In this document: positions 45,265 through 54,714 of the stretch, piece after piece
Numbering within the stretch: the stretch's first letter is position 1
How the letters are laid out: each line of letters begins with the position of its first letter
Origin: Variovorax sp. YR216
Lineage (GTDB): Bacteria; Pseudomonadota; Gammaproteobacteria; Burkholderiales; Burkholderiaceae_C
Direction of reading: 5' to 3'
NCBI RefSeq assembly: GCF_900107745.1
Contig: NZ_FNRO01000016.1
Location: forward strand, 99,328 to 163,327
DNA length: 64,000 nucleotides
Position numbers and translations under genes: made by a program
Notes under the pieces: model-generated
Told to the model about the DNA's origin: nothing
What the model saw: only the letters and a program-made list of their open reading frames with translations
Databases searched by the model: none

Positions 45265-46584
45265 CTATTGCGCCGATGCCCGCCGCTGCAGCAGGGACTG
45301 TGCAATGGCGGCGAATTCACGCATCGACAACTCATCGGCCGCACCGGCAAACGCCTCGTCCAGCTGCGTGCGGTCGATGATGGCGAACTGCTGAACCTCG
45401 TCAAGGGTCGCCCAATCAATGACCGCCTGCCGTCCGAAGCGCTCCAAGGGCGAAGGCAGCCCAATGCAGGCATCGGCGCTATGCCAGGAGGCATCTGGCA
45501 CAAGCTCCTTGAGCGCAGGGTCCTCGCTCCAGAGCATCGCGGCCAGTCGCACCTTGTCCAGGCGCCCGCTCAGCTTCGCCAGGCAGGCACCCAGCGCCTG
45601 CAAGGTGACGCGCACAAACTCCGTGGATCCTTTGGGGATTCCGGCAATGAACAGCCGGTTAGCCCCTTCGTCGCGCAATCGCTGCAGCAACTCGTCCTCA
45701 CTGGCGTAGGGATCGCCCGTCACGCGCTCGACAACCTGTTCGAGAAACCAGCGCTGCAGGGCCGGGGCGTCGCGCAGGTTTGATTGCGGTGGCAGCCACT
45801 GCAGGCCGCTATGGCGCTGCAATTCAACGCCCGGCGTCAGGCGGGGTAGCAGTTTGCGCAGGTGTCGCTCATCAATGCGATTGATGAAATGGTCGGGGCA
45901 ATCTGTCGCGGCGGCGCGCAGCACCACCACAAGCGGCCCGGTCTGAGCGCGCCAGCGCATGAGCAACTCGCGCACACCGCTCTCAGGCATCACCTGGTCG
46001 CACAGATAGGGCAGGAGAACCGGCACGGCGCTCTGAGCACGCCGGGGTGGCGCCGTCGTCGCAGGGTCGGCCAGGACCTCCGCTAGGGCATTGACGATGG
46101 CGAGCCAGACCCTGTCGCGCTCCGCCCCAGCACTGGCCGCCACCGCCGCGCCCCCGGCAGGCAATGCCTGGAACTCGCTCAGACACCTGCCACTGCCGTC
46201 GGGCAACAGCTTTCCTTTCCAGTCACAGTCGCGCAGCACGACGGGGACGATCCGGCACTGGTTGCTGCGCTGCCGGTTCAAGGCCATCAGGAGTTCGCGC
46301 TCGATGCAAAAGCGCGACGTGAGGCACTTCGGGGTCGCCATGAGCACAAAAAGCTCGCAACGACTGAGAGCCGACAGCAACTTGTCGTTCCAGACATCTC
46401 CCGCCTTGAGTTCCCTCGCGTCAAAGAAAAGTTCGAGTCGCTCGCGCTCCACCAGCGGCTGCAACTGCTCGATGAACGGCAAGACGTCCTGGACGTCCGC
46501 GTGCGCATACGAAATGAACAGAACGCCACGGACCTGGCCGGTTGCCTCCGAATGGGTGGGCGTGTGCAGTTTGACTTGCAGCAT
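45265..46584 (-). CDS. TIR-domain protein with STAND-like C-terminal region
   Basis: The product is 439 aa from MLQVKLHTPTHSEATGQVRG at 46584. The TIR domain spans residues 18-160 with VLFISYAHADVQD, ELFFDARELKAGDVW and TSRFCIERELLMAL, where Glu97 fits the catalytic site. Residues 205-420 resemble a small STAND-like or inactive P-loop region (GPLVVVLRAAATDCPDHFIN, then VERVTGDPYASEDELLQRLR). No Walker A was found, so this may be an inactive NTPase-type scaffold. It leads the MoxR and vWA genes with short spacing. No good ribosome site precedes the start. Probably the signal sensor or NADase arm of that triad. Confidence 0.82.
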   Translation of the reverse strand: MLQVKLHTPTHSEATGQVRGVLFISYAHADVQDVLPFIEQLQPLVERERLELFFDARELKAGDVWNDKLLSALSRCELFVLMATPKCLTSRFCIERELLMALNRQRSNQCRIVPVVLRDCDWKGKLLPDGSGRCLSEFQALPAGGAAVAASAGAERDRVWLAIVNALAEVLADPATTAPPRRAQSAVPVLLPYLCDQVMPESGVRELLMRWRAQTGPLVVVLRAAATDCPDHFINRIDERHLRKLLPRLTPGVELQRHSGLQWLPPQSNLRDAPALQRWFLEQVVERVTGDPYASEDELLQRLRDEGANRLFIAGIPKGSTEFVRVTLQALGACLAKLSGRLDKVRLAAMLWSEDPALKELVPDASWHSADACIGLPSPLERFGRQAVIDWATLDEVQQFAIIDRTQLDEAFAGAADELSMREFAAIAQSLLQRRASAQ

Positions 46585-47024
46585 AGCAATCGAAGGATCA
46601 TCACATATCGACCTGACGGGACCTCCTCAAATATGGGGAGCTCGCACTCAAAAACCTGACAAACCCTGTGTGAGCGGGGCGTCCTGCCTTGCCGCCACGG
46701 CCGCTACGTGATGGGTAGACCATCCCAATTGCTCCGGCCTATCGCTCGTGGACCTTGATCACATCAACGGGTACCCCCTCCAACTGCCAAGGCGCTACCG
46801 TGTCGGCCGTCCCGGCCCATGGCCGGACTGGCCATCTCAGACTGCCAGTACTTCGCGTTTCGTCCAGGGGACACGCATGGTCCATCGCTCGGCGCTGGAC
46901 CTCGCGATTTTCCGCATCGGACAGGTCAGCAAGCATCTCTGGTGTTGGCGGTTCGCTTTGTAGCTGCGGTACACAGCCGATCCCCTTCGGCGCCTCGACC
47001 TCGTCAAGCAGCCTCTTTCAGGAG
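46585..47024. other. Spacer between the two TIR triads
   Basis: The 440-bp spacer has a minus-strand open frame of about 85 codons ending at 46739 (EAPKGIGCVPQLQSEPPTPE, then MLADLSDAENREVQRRAMDH). It has no ribosome site and no known family; I treat it as a possible small gene or relic. The remainder near 46585-46738 is AT-richer and may hold the promoter for the TIR-MoxR-vWA operon. Confidence 0.4.
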
Positions 47025-48677
47025 CTAGACATTCACCCCGGTCCCGCGGCGGATCGCTTGCAGCGTGATTCCTTCGTTGGCTTCATAGGTGCCGCTGCCC
47101 GCGAAGCGTGGGCAGGCTTGGGAACCGGCGTGATGCAGCGCAACCACCTCCCAGTCCTGGTTAAACACGGGGCTGCCGGAACTCCCGGGGTCCGTGGGCG
47201 TGCGGTAGTGCATTAGGCGCTCCTGCGGGCAGACGTCCATCAGGACGCTATCTTGCAGGGAGAACTGCATCTCGCCCGCTTGCGGATGGCCCACTACGAA
47301 GGCCTTTGTGTTGGGCGAAGGCAACGGAATGCTCGTAGCCACGGACAGGCCGCTGGCGTCCTTCGGGGTGCTGCGCAGCAGGCAAACGGTCACGTCCAGT
47401 TTGCCGGGGGCATCGGCCACGTTGCCGAGCTTGCCCGGCTCTGATGTGTACAAGACCTCCTGCACTCTGTGAGCCATGTCCACACCACTGGCAGCCTCGA
47501 TCTCGAAGGTCACGCGCGCGTCCTCCCACTTCAGCGCCTTCGGGACGGTGTCGCTGATCACATGCGCGTTGGTGACGAACACCAGTGGATAGGGCTTTCC
47601 AAATGCGGCTCCCGGCATGAGGAATCCCGTCCCCATGCGCACGCCATTTGTGTTCGTCACGCACCCGATATTCGGGCTGATGGCCAGCATCTTTCGCACG
47701 TCGTCCACGGTGAAGGCCTTCTCACCGGAGAAGTTCTTCTCCAACTCGCCCGGGTTGTCTTGCAAGCGCTGCAACTGCCTGGCGTCCGCGGACCAACGGT
47801 GCTGGGTGCGCATCACATGGCGTTCGAAGATCTTCGCAAGACGGCCGGAGCAGAGAGACCCGTCGAGCGGATTTCCCTTCCACAATTCGCGCACCTGGCG
47901 GAAATAGCTTTCCACTTCGAAAGGACCTGCCCCTGGATGGCCAAGAAATCGATACAGCCACAACTCGGCCTTGTCGCACCACTCGTGGCCTGGGTCGATC
48001 CGGTTCAGCGCGAGGCATGCCTCGGATGCTGTTGCCAGCGGCCACGGGTCGACCGGATCGGACCGGGCCGCGCTGATTGCCTGCCCCAGCACCTCGTGCG
48101 CCAGCGCCGCGAGAGGCGGGCCAGGATGGTCGATCCCGAGGTCGTGCAGCCGCGTACGCAGCGCCAGCACGTTGACGCCGAGAAAGAAGCTTGGCTTGCT
48201 GCCCAACTGCTTCTGGTAGCACTCGGTCGCCTCAACAAGGAGATTGACATCCTCGGTGAGCACAGACTTTTGCTTGCGGATGCGCCCTCGCAACCCTTGG
48301 TAGTCCGCAGCCTGAACGATGAAGTCCAGGTCCTTGGGGCTGGCAGCGGCCGCCTTGTCGGCCTCGTCAAGAAGTTCGTCGGCGCGCTCGAACGCGCCGA
48401 GTTCCACCGCCGCCTGAGCCAACAGGCGCTGGATAAGGGCGTCACATCTGCGAGTGTCATGCCACGCCAGGCCCACCAGGTGCATATGGTCGAAGTGGCG
48501 GTGCCGCCGCAGTATGTCCATGACATTGCGGATGTCCTGCTTCGGCACCTGGTTGCCGGCCGGCGCCAGTTCGTCCGCGATGTGGTTCACGGCTTCGGCG
48601 AGGAGTTGCAAGGGCGGGTCCGGGTACTCGCGTCGCTTGAGCGCGGCTGCAAGTTCCTGCGCCGTGACCGGCTTCAT
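47025..48677 (-). CDS. Trypsin-like serine protease with N-terminal TRAFs-like helical repeats
   Basis: The product is 550 aa starting MKPVTAQELAAALKRREYPD at 48677; the ATG overlaps the stop of the hydrolase gene (ATGA). Residues 1-320 are helical repeats; segment DPWPLATASEACLALNRID near 210 resembles the TRAFs/DUF4071-type repeats seen in the TIR protein two genes upstream. Residues 335-545 form a chymotrypsin-fold protease with its full triad: His372 in VTNAHVIS, Asp428 in KLDVTVCLL and Ser500 in DPGSSGSPVF. No signal peptide, so it acts in the cytoplasm. It is a likely effector that cuts host or invader proteins when released. Confidence 0.88.
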   Translation of the reverse strand: MKPVTAQELAAALKRREYPDPPLQLLAEAVNHIADELAPAGNQVPKQDIRNVMDILRRHRHFDHMHLVGLAWHDTRRCDALIQRLLAQAAVELGAFERADELLDEADKAAAASPKDLDFIVQAADYQGLRGRIRKQKSVLTEDVNLLVEATECYQKQLGSKPSFFLGVNVLALRTRLHDLGIDHPGPPLAALAHEVLGQAISAARSDPVDPWPLATASEACLALNRIDPGHEWCDKAELWLYRFLGHPGAGPFEVESYFRQVRELWKGNPLDGSLCSGRLAKIFERHVMRTQHRWSADARQLQRLQDNPGELEKNFSGEKAFTVDDVRKMLAISPNIGCVTNTNGVRMGTGFLMPGAAFGKPYPLVFVTNAHVISDTVPKALKWEDARVTFEIEAASGVDMAHRVQEVLYTSEPGKLGNVADAPGKLDVTVCLLRSTPKDASGLSVATSIPLPSPNTKAFVVGHPQAGEMQFSLQDSVLMDVCPQERLMHYRTPTDPGSSGSPVFNQDWEVVALHHAGSQACPRFAGSGTYEANEGITLQAIRRGTGVNV

Positions 48678-49687
48678 TTGAGTTCCACGCCGACGGCTTG
48701 TGCGAACAACGCGCGAAACCTCTTGCCCGCGAAGTAATGCGTGATCGTGTGTCGCCAACTGCCCCAGTTGCTTTCCTTCACATCTTCCACCGCCCGGCCC
48801 TCGAACGGCGCGTAGTCGTTGAACCTCGGATCGGCGCCGCAAACCGGGTCCAGCGGGTCGTAGACGTTGACCCAGCGGCCAAGCAGCGGCGGGAAGTCGA
48901 CCTTTTTCCTGTCTTTCGCAACGAGCTGCTCCTGGACCTCCGTCACACCGAGCGGCGAACCCAGCGTGAACAAGGTGTCCACCGGCGGGCAGCCGGGGCA
49001 ATTGCGTAGGACGTCGTAGGCCACCATCGTGCCCATGCTGTGCGTCACCAGCACAAGTTTCTCGCCCTTTTCCGCTGCTTCGCGCAGCTTGGCCAGCAGG
49101 CGGTTGCGCAGCTCTTCGCGCACCTTGAACGCCTTGCCGTCCTGGGGCCGCACGTACTCCTTGTCGAACAGGAAGTAGTAGGCCTCCATTGCGGCTTTCT
49201 TGATGATGGCCTCCTTCACAGGCCGTGGCAGCCACGACGCGATCTCGAGCTGCGCCGGCTCCTGGGCCGCGGGCGACTCGTCGATGTCCGACGGCTCCGC
49301 CGGAGAGGGCGCCATCCGCATCTTGCGCTCGAACTCCTCGAGGAACTTCTTTTCCTCTAGGTTCGCGGGTGAGGGCTCGGCGAGATCACCGGCGACCATC
49401 TTCAGGTTTTCTTCTTTGACCACGGCGCTGCCCTCGGACTCGTAGTAGGAGTCGAAGGAGGTCTCGTAGTCTTCCGCATAGAACACATCGGCGTAGTAGT
49501 TGAAGACCGCCGGCACGCCCTTGGTATTGAGGTTGATCCCGGGGTTCTTTCCATCGAATGGCGCAGGCGCGCTGGAGCGCTCTAGGCCCCACCGCCAGAT
49601 TTCCTCGAGTTTTTCGGGCGGCGGCTTCTTGGCCAGCCCGTGCACGAACACGACAGCGTACTTCCTCATGTTCCTGACTCCTGTCAT
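48674..49687 (-). CDS. Alpha/beta hydrolase (lipase-like)
   Basis: The product is 337 aa from MTGVRNMRKYAVVFVHGLAK at 49687. FVHGLAK is the oxyanion strand, Ser217 lies in the nucleophile elbow THSMGT, the acid is Asp280 (or Asp277) in YDPLDPV, and His313 or His317 lies in SWRHTITHYF. A 100-residue helical lid (about 80-180) separates strand one from the rest. No signal peptide was seen. The gene overlaps both neighbours by 4 nt, so the three are translated as a coupled unit. Probable phospholipase or esterase effector of the triad; substrate unknown. Confidence 0.86.
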   Translation of the reverse strand: MTGVRNMRKYAVVFVHGLAKKPPPEKLEEIWRWGLERSSAPAPFDGKNPGINLNTKGVPAVFNYYADVFYAEDYETSFDSYYESEGSAVVKEENLKMVAGDLAEPSPANLEEKKFLEEFERKMRMAPSPAEPSDIDESPAAQEPAQLEIASWLPRPVKEAIIKKAAMEAYYFLFDKEYVRPQDGKAFKVREELRNRLLAKLREAAEKGEKLVLVTHSMGTMVAYDVLRNCPGCPPVDTLFTLGSPLGVTEVQEQLVAKDRKKVDFPPLLGRWVNVYDPLDPVCGADPRFNDYAPFEGRAVEDVKESNWGSWRHTITHYFAGKRFRALFAQAVGVELK

Positions 49688-51534
49688 TGATCCGAAAACA
49701 GCGACTGTGCCTCGCCGGCGAAGTCCCGGGGCGGCTCCTCGCCTGCCTTGGCCGCCTTCTCCGCGGCAAGCTTATGGTTCATGTCCGCCTTGTGGAAGCG
49801 TACGGATTTCCCTTTCTTACGAGCCTCGTCGAGCTCGTCCCGCGCAATCGCGCCACCGCCAATGCCGATCATCACGTCACAGGCACCAACCATGGCTTGC
49901 GATGTGGGGGAAAGGCGGCCGTTGCCTTGCTTGCCTCCCCAGGTGGTGTCCTCCACCACGATCACTACCTCGCATTCGGTGGAAAATTTCGCGCCTTCCG
50001 AGCGCGCCCGCGACGACACGATGCCCGCCGTGCGGAAGCCCTTCTGCAACGCGATGGGATAGACCATGCCGATGCCTTCGCGCGTGGCGCCGGCGCAGAC
50101 GAGCGTGTCGGCAGGGTCGAAGCTCTCGAGTTCCTCGAGGATGAGGTTCCGGACTTCCGTTTCGTCCTCGTATCCCGTGCCGGAGAAGCCGGTGAAGGTC
50201 AGCACGCGCGCGCAGCCCTGCGAGCGAATTCCGTTGATTGCAGATGGAGCGTCCTCTGCATCCACTTCACGCCGAAAAGTGCCGAGCACCCGCGCGACTT
50301 GTTCGGGCGTGGCGCTCAGATGCTTCAGCAAGAGGCGGGCCTGCTTGCATGTCGAACGGTGGTCATCGATAGCTCCTGGCGCCATCGCGACCGCCTGTTC
50401 GTACCGGGTCGCCGCGAGGTCGAAGTTGCGCTGGATCAGCTGGGCTTCAGCGACCGTGGCCGTCCGCCAATAGTCCCCCGGCTTGGGCTCCGTGCCCACG
50501 AGTTGCTCCACTGCTTTGGCGAGCTGAATTCCTGCCTCGATCTCGTCGAGGAAGATGCTCTTGGCCGCCGCATTGATGCCAGGATAGTAGTCGCTCGGCG
50601 TCTTTGCGAAGCCCTCGGCATACAAGTCGCGCGAGCGGCGCAGCATCAGGCGGTCGCGAGAGACCTCATAGGCATCCATCCAGGTGCGTGCATAGATGCC
50701 GACCGTTTCCGGGTCGCGCTCACCGAGCTCGTACAGCTCCCCCAGCACGGCCTTCGCTTCCTTCCAATTGCGCGATCGCGCCAGCGCAAGCCCGGTGAGC
50801 TGACGCGGGCGGATGGCGGCCGGAAATGCGGCGCGCACGCCGTCCAGTTGGGCCAGAGCGGCCTTCGGCGAGCCAATGGAGATCAAGGCTTGTGCAGCAG
50901 CACAGGGAAGCACCGGGCTAGCCTGCCAGGCGAGGTCGTCCTTGCGGCTCTCGGCGAGGCGCACGATCTCCTCGGAGTCCTTCCCGGCAGCGTAGCTGCG
51001 GATACTTGCCAAGTCCTTCCTGGTCGTGTCGTCAATGCTTGCTGCCAACCTCACGGCCTCGGGTGGTAGCGGCTTGCCTTGCAAACCGTACAGCATGCGC
51101 AGCAGCGACGTGCCTCGCGGACCGTCCCGCTGATCGCTGGCATCGATCCAAAGGGCGCCTTGCACGAATGGCGGCATTGGAACGTCTTGCACGCGTACCG
51201 CCACGAATGAGAAATCACCGTTGGCGTGGCGCCCCTCGAACGAGTTGTACTCCTTCTTGCACCATGCAGAGTCAGCGCTGCGTGCGGACCACACCAGGAT
51301 GCCGGACTGGCTGGCGTTCAGGTTCTCTCCGAGGGAAGAGGCCAGCCCCTCCCCCGCCACCAGCACGAACTGGTCCATGAACACCTGGTACTTCAGTTGA
51401 GTGAGGACGTCGTAGAGCGCCAGCACCCATTGTCGTTCCGTCGATCGATAGCTCAGGAAAACATGCCATTTCTGTCCCGATTCCAACGGCGGCGGCGGCG
51501 GGGCCAGCTTCAGCCATTCCTCCAGTTGACCCAT
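49684..51534 (-). CDS. TIR-TRAFs-SLOG conflict protein
   Basis: The product is 616 aa starting MGQLEEWLKLAPPPPPLESG at 51534. The TIR domain covers 22-150 (WHVFLSYRSTERQWV; WCKKEYNSFE with Glu95 in the catalytic place). Residues 170-425 are TRAFs/TPR-like helical repeats (GDYWRTATVAEAQLIQRNFD). Residues 437-600 form a Rossmann-like SLOG-type domain (VLTFTGFSGTGYEDETEVRN; GIGGGAIARDELDEARKKGK) like those that bind NAD- or nucleotide-derived signals. So the same chain appears able to make and sense a nucleotide signal. It leads the hydrolase and protease genes with a 4-nt overlap. Confidence 0.85.
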   Translation of the reverse strand: MGQLEEWLKLAPPPPPLESGQKWHVFLSYRSTERQWVLALYDVLTQLKYQVFMDQFVLVAGEGLASSLGENLNASQSGILVWSARSADSAWCKKEYNSFEGRHANGDFSFVAVRVQDVPMPPFVQGALWIDASDQRDGPRGTSLLRMLYGLQGKPLPPEAVRLAASIDDTTRKDLASIRSYAAGKDSEEIVRLAESRKDDLAWQASPVLPCAAAQALISIGSPKAALAQLDGVRAAFPAAIRPRQLTGLALARSRNWKEAKAVLGELYELGERDPETVGIYARTWMDAYEVSRDRLMLRRSRDLYAEGFAKTPSDYYPGINAAAKSIFLDEIEAGIQLAKAVEQLVGTEPKPGDYWRTATVAEAQLIQRNFDLAATRYEQAVAMAPGAIDDHRSTCKQARLLLKHLSATPEQVARVLGTFRREVDAEDAPSAINGIRSQGCARVLTFTGFSGTGYEDETEVRNLILEELESFDPADTLVCAGATREGIGMVYPIALQKGFRTAGIVSSRARSEGAKFSTECEVVIVVEDTTWGGKQGNGRLSPTSQAMVGACDVMIGIGGGAIARDELDEARKKGKSVRFHKADMNHKLAAEKAAKAGEEPPRDFAGEAQSLFSDQ

Positions 51535-52374
51535 GCGAATCTCCTCGCGAGTTGTGGCGGGTCACTATACCGGGGAGTGCCGGATGGATACACCTCTTGC
51601 ATACACAATGAAGAGGATAAGGGCCCTACTGACACATCAGGTCCGCCATGTCAGGCAGGCCGTGCGGTAAAGCTTCACCGGGTGCTGTCGCGGTTCGATG
51701 TAGCGCTGACCACTGCACGCACTTGCAGGTCGCTGTCCCCAATGTGGACTACGCCATAGCACGATCTATGATGAAAGACTATAGGCTGGCCAATGCCCGA
51801 GGTGAACCGATGTAGATTCGAGCGGACAAAGCGAAACGGCGTTGGGCAATGAATATATATTCACATCAGAAGCGCAATAGCGTCCTCACATATGGTCGCC
51901 AGTGTCAATAGGGCCTCAGTGCGTGATGGGTGTGAATCGATCGGGTGATGCGACTCGAGCGTTGCAGCGACGATGAATCAAGCTCATATCCGCGGATTGG
52001 TTACCTGCAGTTCATCGATTCGTCGCGGGCCTGCCTCGCTCTAAGGTCGGGGGATCGGCTTGCGGTGCTGTTGTAACAGGCTCGAGGGTTGCCCTATCAT
52101 TACTCGTGTCGCGTCGCCAGATCGATCCAGGAGGCGTTCGTTATTTAGGTCGCCTCCCCTTGCTCGCGCTGCGCCTGCATGCCCATGGCCCAGACGAAGC
52201 CGACCAGTTCCCTTGCGACCGCGATGCGGGCCTTGTTGGTGTGCAAGCCACGGCGCGGACCGAAGCATTGCCGGGCATTTTTCACGCCTGAGAGCGATTC
52301 TACTTCTGCAGTCTGAGTGCGACTGTGCAGTCACGTAAGCTCTCTGTCCGATTTGAACGAAGAGGCCCATCTTC
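51535..52374. other. 840-bp region between the SLOG triad and ThsB-like gene
   Basis: Includes a lower-GC patch at 51.74-52.02 kb with ATGAATATATATTCACATCA and no gene, an IS110 C-terminal relic at 52145-52290 listed separately, and the promoters of two divergent genes. Nothing else recognised. Confidence 0.4.
52145..52290 (-). pseudogene. C-terminal relic of an IS110-family transposase
   Basis: The minus strand reads ARQCFGPRRGLHTNKARIAV then ARELVGFVWAMGMQAQ and stops at 52145. The NKARIAVARELVGFVW segment is typical of the last helix of IS110 transposases. Only about 48 codons remain. Confidence 0.6.
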
Positions 52375-52797
52375 ATGCCAAGCCTGCGCAACTACGACCT
52401 ATTCATCAGCCACGCTTGGCGTTACAACGAGGCCTACTATCGATTGGTCAACCTCCTGGATACAGCGCCTTATTTCCAGTACCGAAACTACTCAGTGCCA
52501 ACGCACGACCCCCTTGTTGACCCCGATTCCAGAATCAGTGAGACCGCGCTGGCGAACAGCCTTGACCGACAGATACGCCCGGTGCAATGTGTCCTTGTCA
52601 TCGCTGGCATGTACGCCGCACACCGCTTCTGGATCGACAAAGAGATCACCTTCGCGCAGATGTATAACAAGCCCATTGTCGGCCTCATTCCTTGGGGCCA
52701 GGAGCGGATCCCCATGTCCGTGCAGGTTGCGGCGCGTGAGATGGTGGGATGGAACACCGACTCGATCGTTGGCGCGATTCGCCGGTGTGCCCTCTAG
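52375..52797 (+). CDS. ThsB-like TIR protein (Thoeris/DUF1863 family)
   Basis: The product is 140 aa, the size of a stand-alone ThsB. Signature parts are YDLFISHAWRYNEAYYRLVN, YRNYSVPTHDPL, LVIAGMYAAHRFWIDKEI with Glu90 at the catalytic site, and NKPIVGLIPWGQERIP. In the Thoeris system, ThsB senses phage and makes an NAD-derived cyclic signal that activates the NADase ThsA. No ThsA (SIR2-SLOG or membrane type) lies in the neighbouring 10 kb. The nearest SLOG domain is in the divergent TIR-TRAFs-SLOG protein 840 bp away. ATG 52375 follows GAAGAGG. Confidence 0.88.
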   Translation: MPSLRNYDLFISHAWRYNEAYYRLVNLLDTAPYFQYRNYSVPTHDPLVDPDSRISETALANSLDRQIRPVQCVLVIAGMYAAHRFWIDKEITFAQMYNKPIVGLIPWGQERIPMSVQVAAREMVGWNTDSIVGAIRRCAL

Positions 52798-53000
52798 ACG
52801 GGCCTAAATTCCGCACATCGATCAAGCCAATAACTCTCAACTAACGCGCCTCGGCGCATCGTTGGGGGATTGGGGGTGATCTTGGTTTTCGTGCATGTAT
52901 GGACCCGACGCCTTTTGCAAGCTCTTTCGATGATGGGAAACGGTCTGCACGCATGTATACGGCTTGCATGTGGGCGATGTCGCAGGCTCGATGAGATCCG

Positions 53001-53458
53001 CCCGTGATGCCGCGTTCGCCCGAGCAAACCCCGACCGTGGTTGATGAGAGCGGCGCGCTGGTGGACCAGCAATTCGCGCACGCGGTGCGCAGCCGTCATG
53101 TCTTGCTGGTCGACCGGTCGACCGACTTCACGGTCACGAAGTTCATCGTCCGGCGGCTGGCGGCCTCGACGATGCCCTGCGCATCGTTGCAGTCGTTCTT
53201 GTTGGTTTTGACGAAGGGCGAGACGTACTGCGGGCTGATCAGCCTGACCTCAATGTCCATGGCGAGAAAGCATCTGGCCCAATGGTGTGCCGAGCTGCAC
53301 GCCTCCATCGCCACGACACGCGGGCGCAACGAGCGACGGCCTCCACGAGGCCATCGCGCGTGACCTTGGAGCGATTGCACGGCATGACCGCCGCGATCCG
53401 CACCATGAAGCTGAAACACGCGCTTAGCCAAGTCAATGCCCAGAATGTCGATTTCCAT
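53001..53458 (-). pseudogene. IS110-family transposase, frameshifted and truncated
   Basis: From the ATG at 53458 the frame reads MEIDILGIDLAKRVFQLHGA. Between about 53390 and 53330 the family sequence is found in another frame (SKVTRDGLVEAVAR), then returns to the first: VVAMEACSSAHHWARCF, SPFVKTNKNDCNDAQGIV. A further shift near 53099 continues as MTAAHRVRELLVHQRAALIN. The C-terminal domain is missing. Its two close frameshifts cancel each other, an unusual but non-functional pattern. Confidence 0.78.
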
Positions 53459-53663
53459 CGCAGACCTCCGCGCCAAACGATTGATGAGTCGCTCAGTTTC
53501 ATCGCGGGGTGGCGCCGGGTCCATCTCGGCAAAAAAGTGCGCTTTGGTCGTTGCGCGACAAGGGCTTACGGAATGCGTTCGGCGCGCAAAAGTCGTCCTG
53601 ACGATCGCAGGTGATCCGCCTCTATGCCCCAAACGGTACGACTGTGGCTATCCCGCCGATTCG

Positions 53664-54618
53664 CTAAGAGGTTGAGCGTATAGAGGAGTCATCGACGACC
53701 GAAATGTCGGGTCCGTCGAGCGGATGTGGAACCGATGGAATCGTTGATACGGACGTGAATCCCCGAGGTGGCGCTCCGTAAACCGCGTCAAACGTGTCCC
53801 ATATGAGCGTCGCCACCGCCCGATAATCGAGGTCTCCAGACGCACCGACGTCCTTCCACCATTCGCTCAGCTTCCATCCGAGCAACCAGCCTCCTGTGCT
53901 CGGCCCTTCGGGCGGCATTGTTCCATCCTAGCTGCCGGAGCTTCCCGATGGTCTGCTCCAGCTTCGCGCGGCTCCGCGTGCGCTTGTTCCAAACCAATCT
54001 GCACCATACTTTGCGCTGCGGGAACAGTTCAATTGCACCGTCGACGTCGAAGGGATTGCCGGTATCGTTGCTGACTATCAACAGGTGGGATTTCGGGTCC
54101 GGATCGTCCCCGACGTAGTCGCGGCATGCCTGCTCTATCCGATCCACGTTGACTCCCTGATCCGGATCGAGAGCGAGGCCACCGCCCGGATGCTTCATGT
54201 CGGCAATCAGCTCCGCCGCCGTACCACCTTCGGTGAACGGGATCGTGAACTCCGATGCGTTTCGCTCACGTCGTGTGTCGCGTGCGGGCAGCGTCACTTC
54301 GTGTCGTGCCTTCGTGACGGTCAAGTAACCGATGGCGACGAGTGCGCCCTCGTACCCGAATTGCCAGAAATTCCCGATCGTCGTTCGGTATTCGGTTATC
54401 GGGGTTGTGAGTCGCTCTCGGCGACAGATCCGAGGCTTGTCGCTCCCGACCCCGAGCCATTCCCACGCGATGATCGAGGCCGCCGGAGGTGTATCTCGCC
54501 AGTTGTGAACGAACAGCGTCGCGTTCCACGAATCGCGCGGCCGCGGCAGGTGGCCGACGGATGCGACGCAGGCAAGAACGGCATCCTTGCTGGGGTCGAC
54601 CTGTACCCGCTCTCCCAC
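53664..54618 (-). pseudogene. Uncharacterised protein, frameshifted near its end
   Basis: The first frame (GTG at 54618, VGERVQVDPSKDAVLACVAS) reads well through IIAWEWLGVGSDKPRICRRE, GGTAAELIADMKHPGGGLAL and LLIVSNDTGNPFDVDGAIEL. Near 53920 coding character moves to the next frame: GGWLLGWKLSEWWKDVGASG, then YRAVATLIWDTFDAVYGAPP, ending at 53664. Read together it is a roughly 315-residue soluble protein of unknown family. Either a natural frameshift or a sequencing error explains the break. No partner gene is visible; IS relics lie on both sides. Confidence 0.55.
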
Positions 54619-54714
54619 GGCAATCGCAGGGACGCGCTCATGCCCTTCCGCCAGGTCGACTTGGCAGGCAAGAGATGCGAACCGTCAGTTTGGACACCGA
54701 AATCAAATCGACCC

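Noticed and set aside
46739..46936. Small minus-strand gene MLADLSDAEN between the two TIR triads
   Set aside because: No ribosome site or known family; kept only as a possibility in the spacer description.
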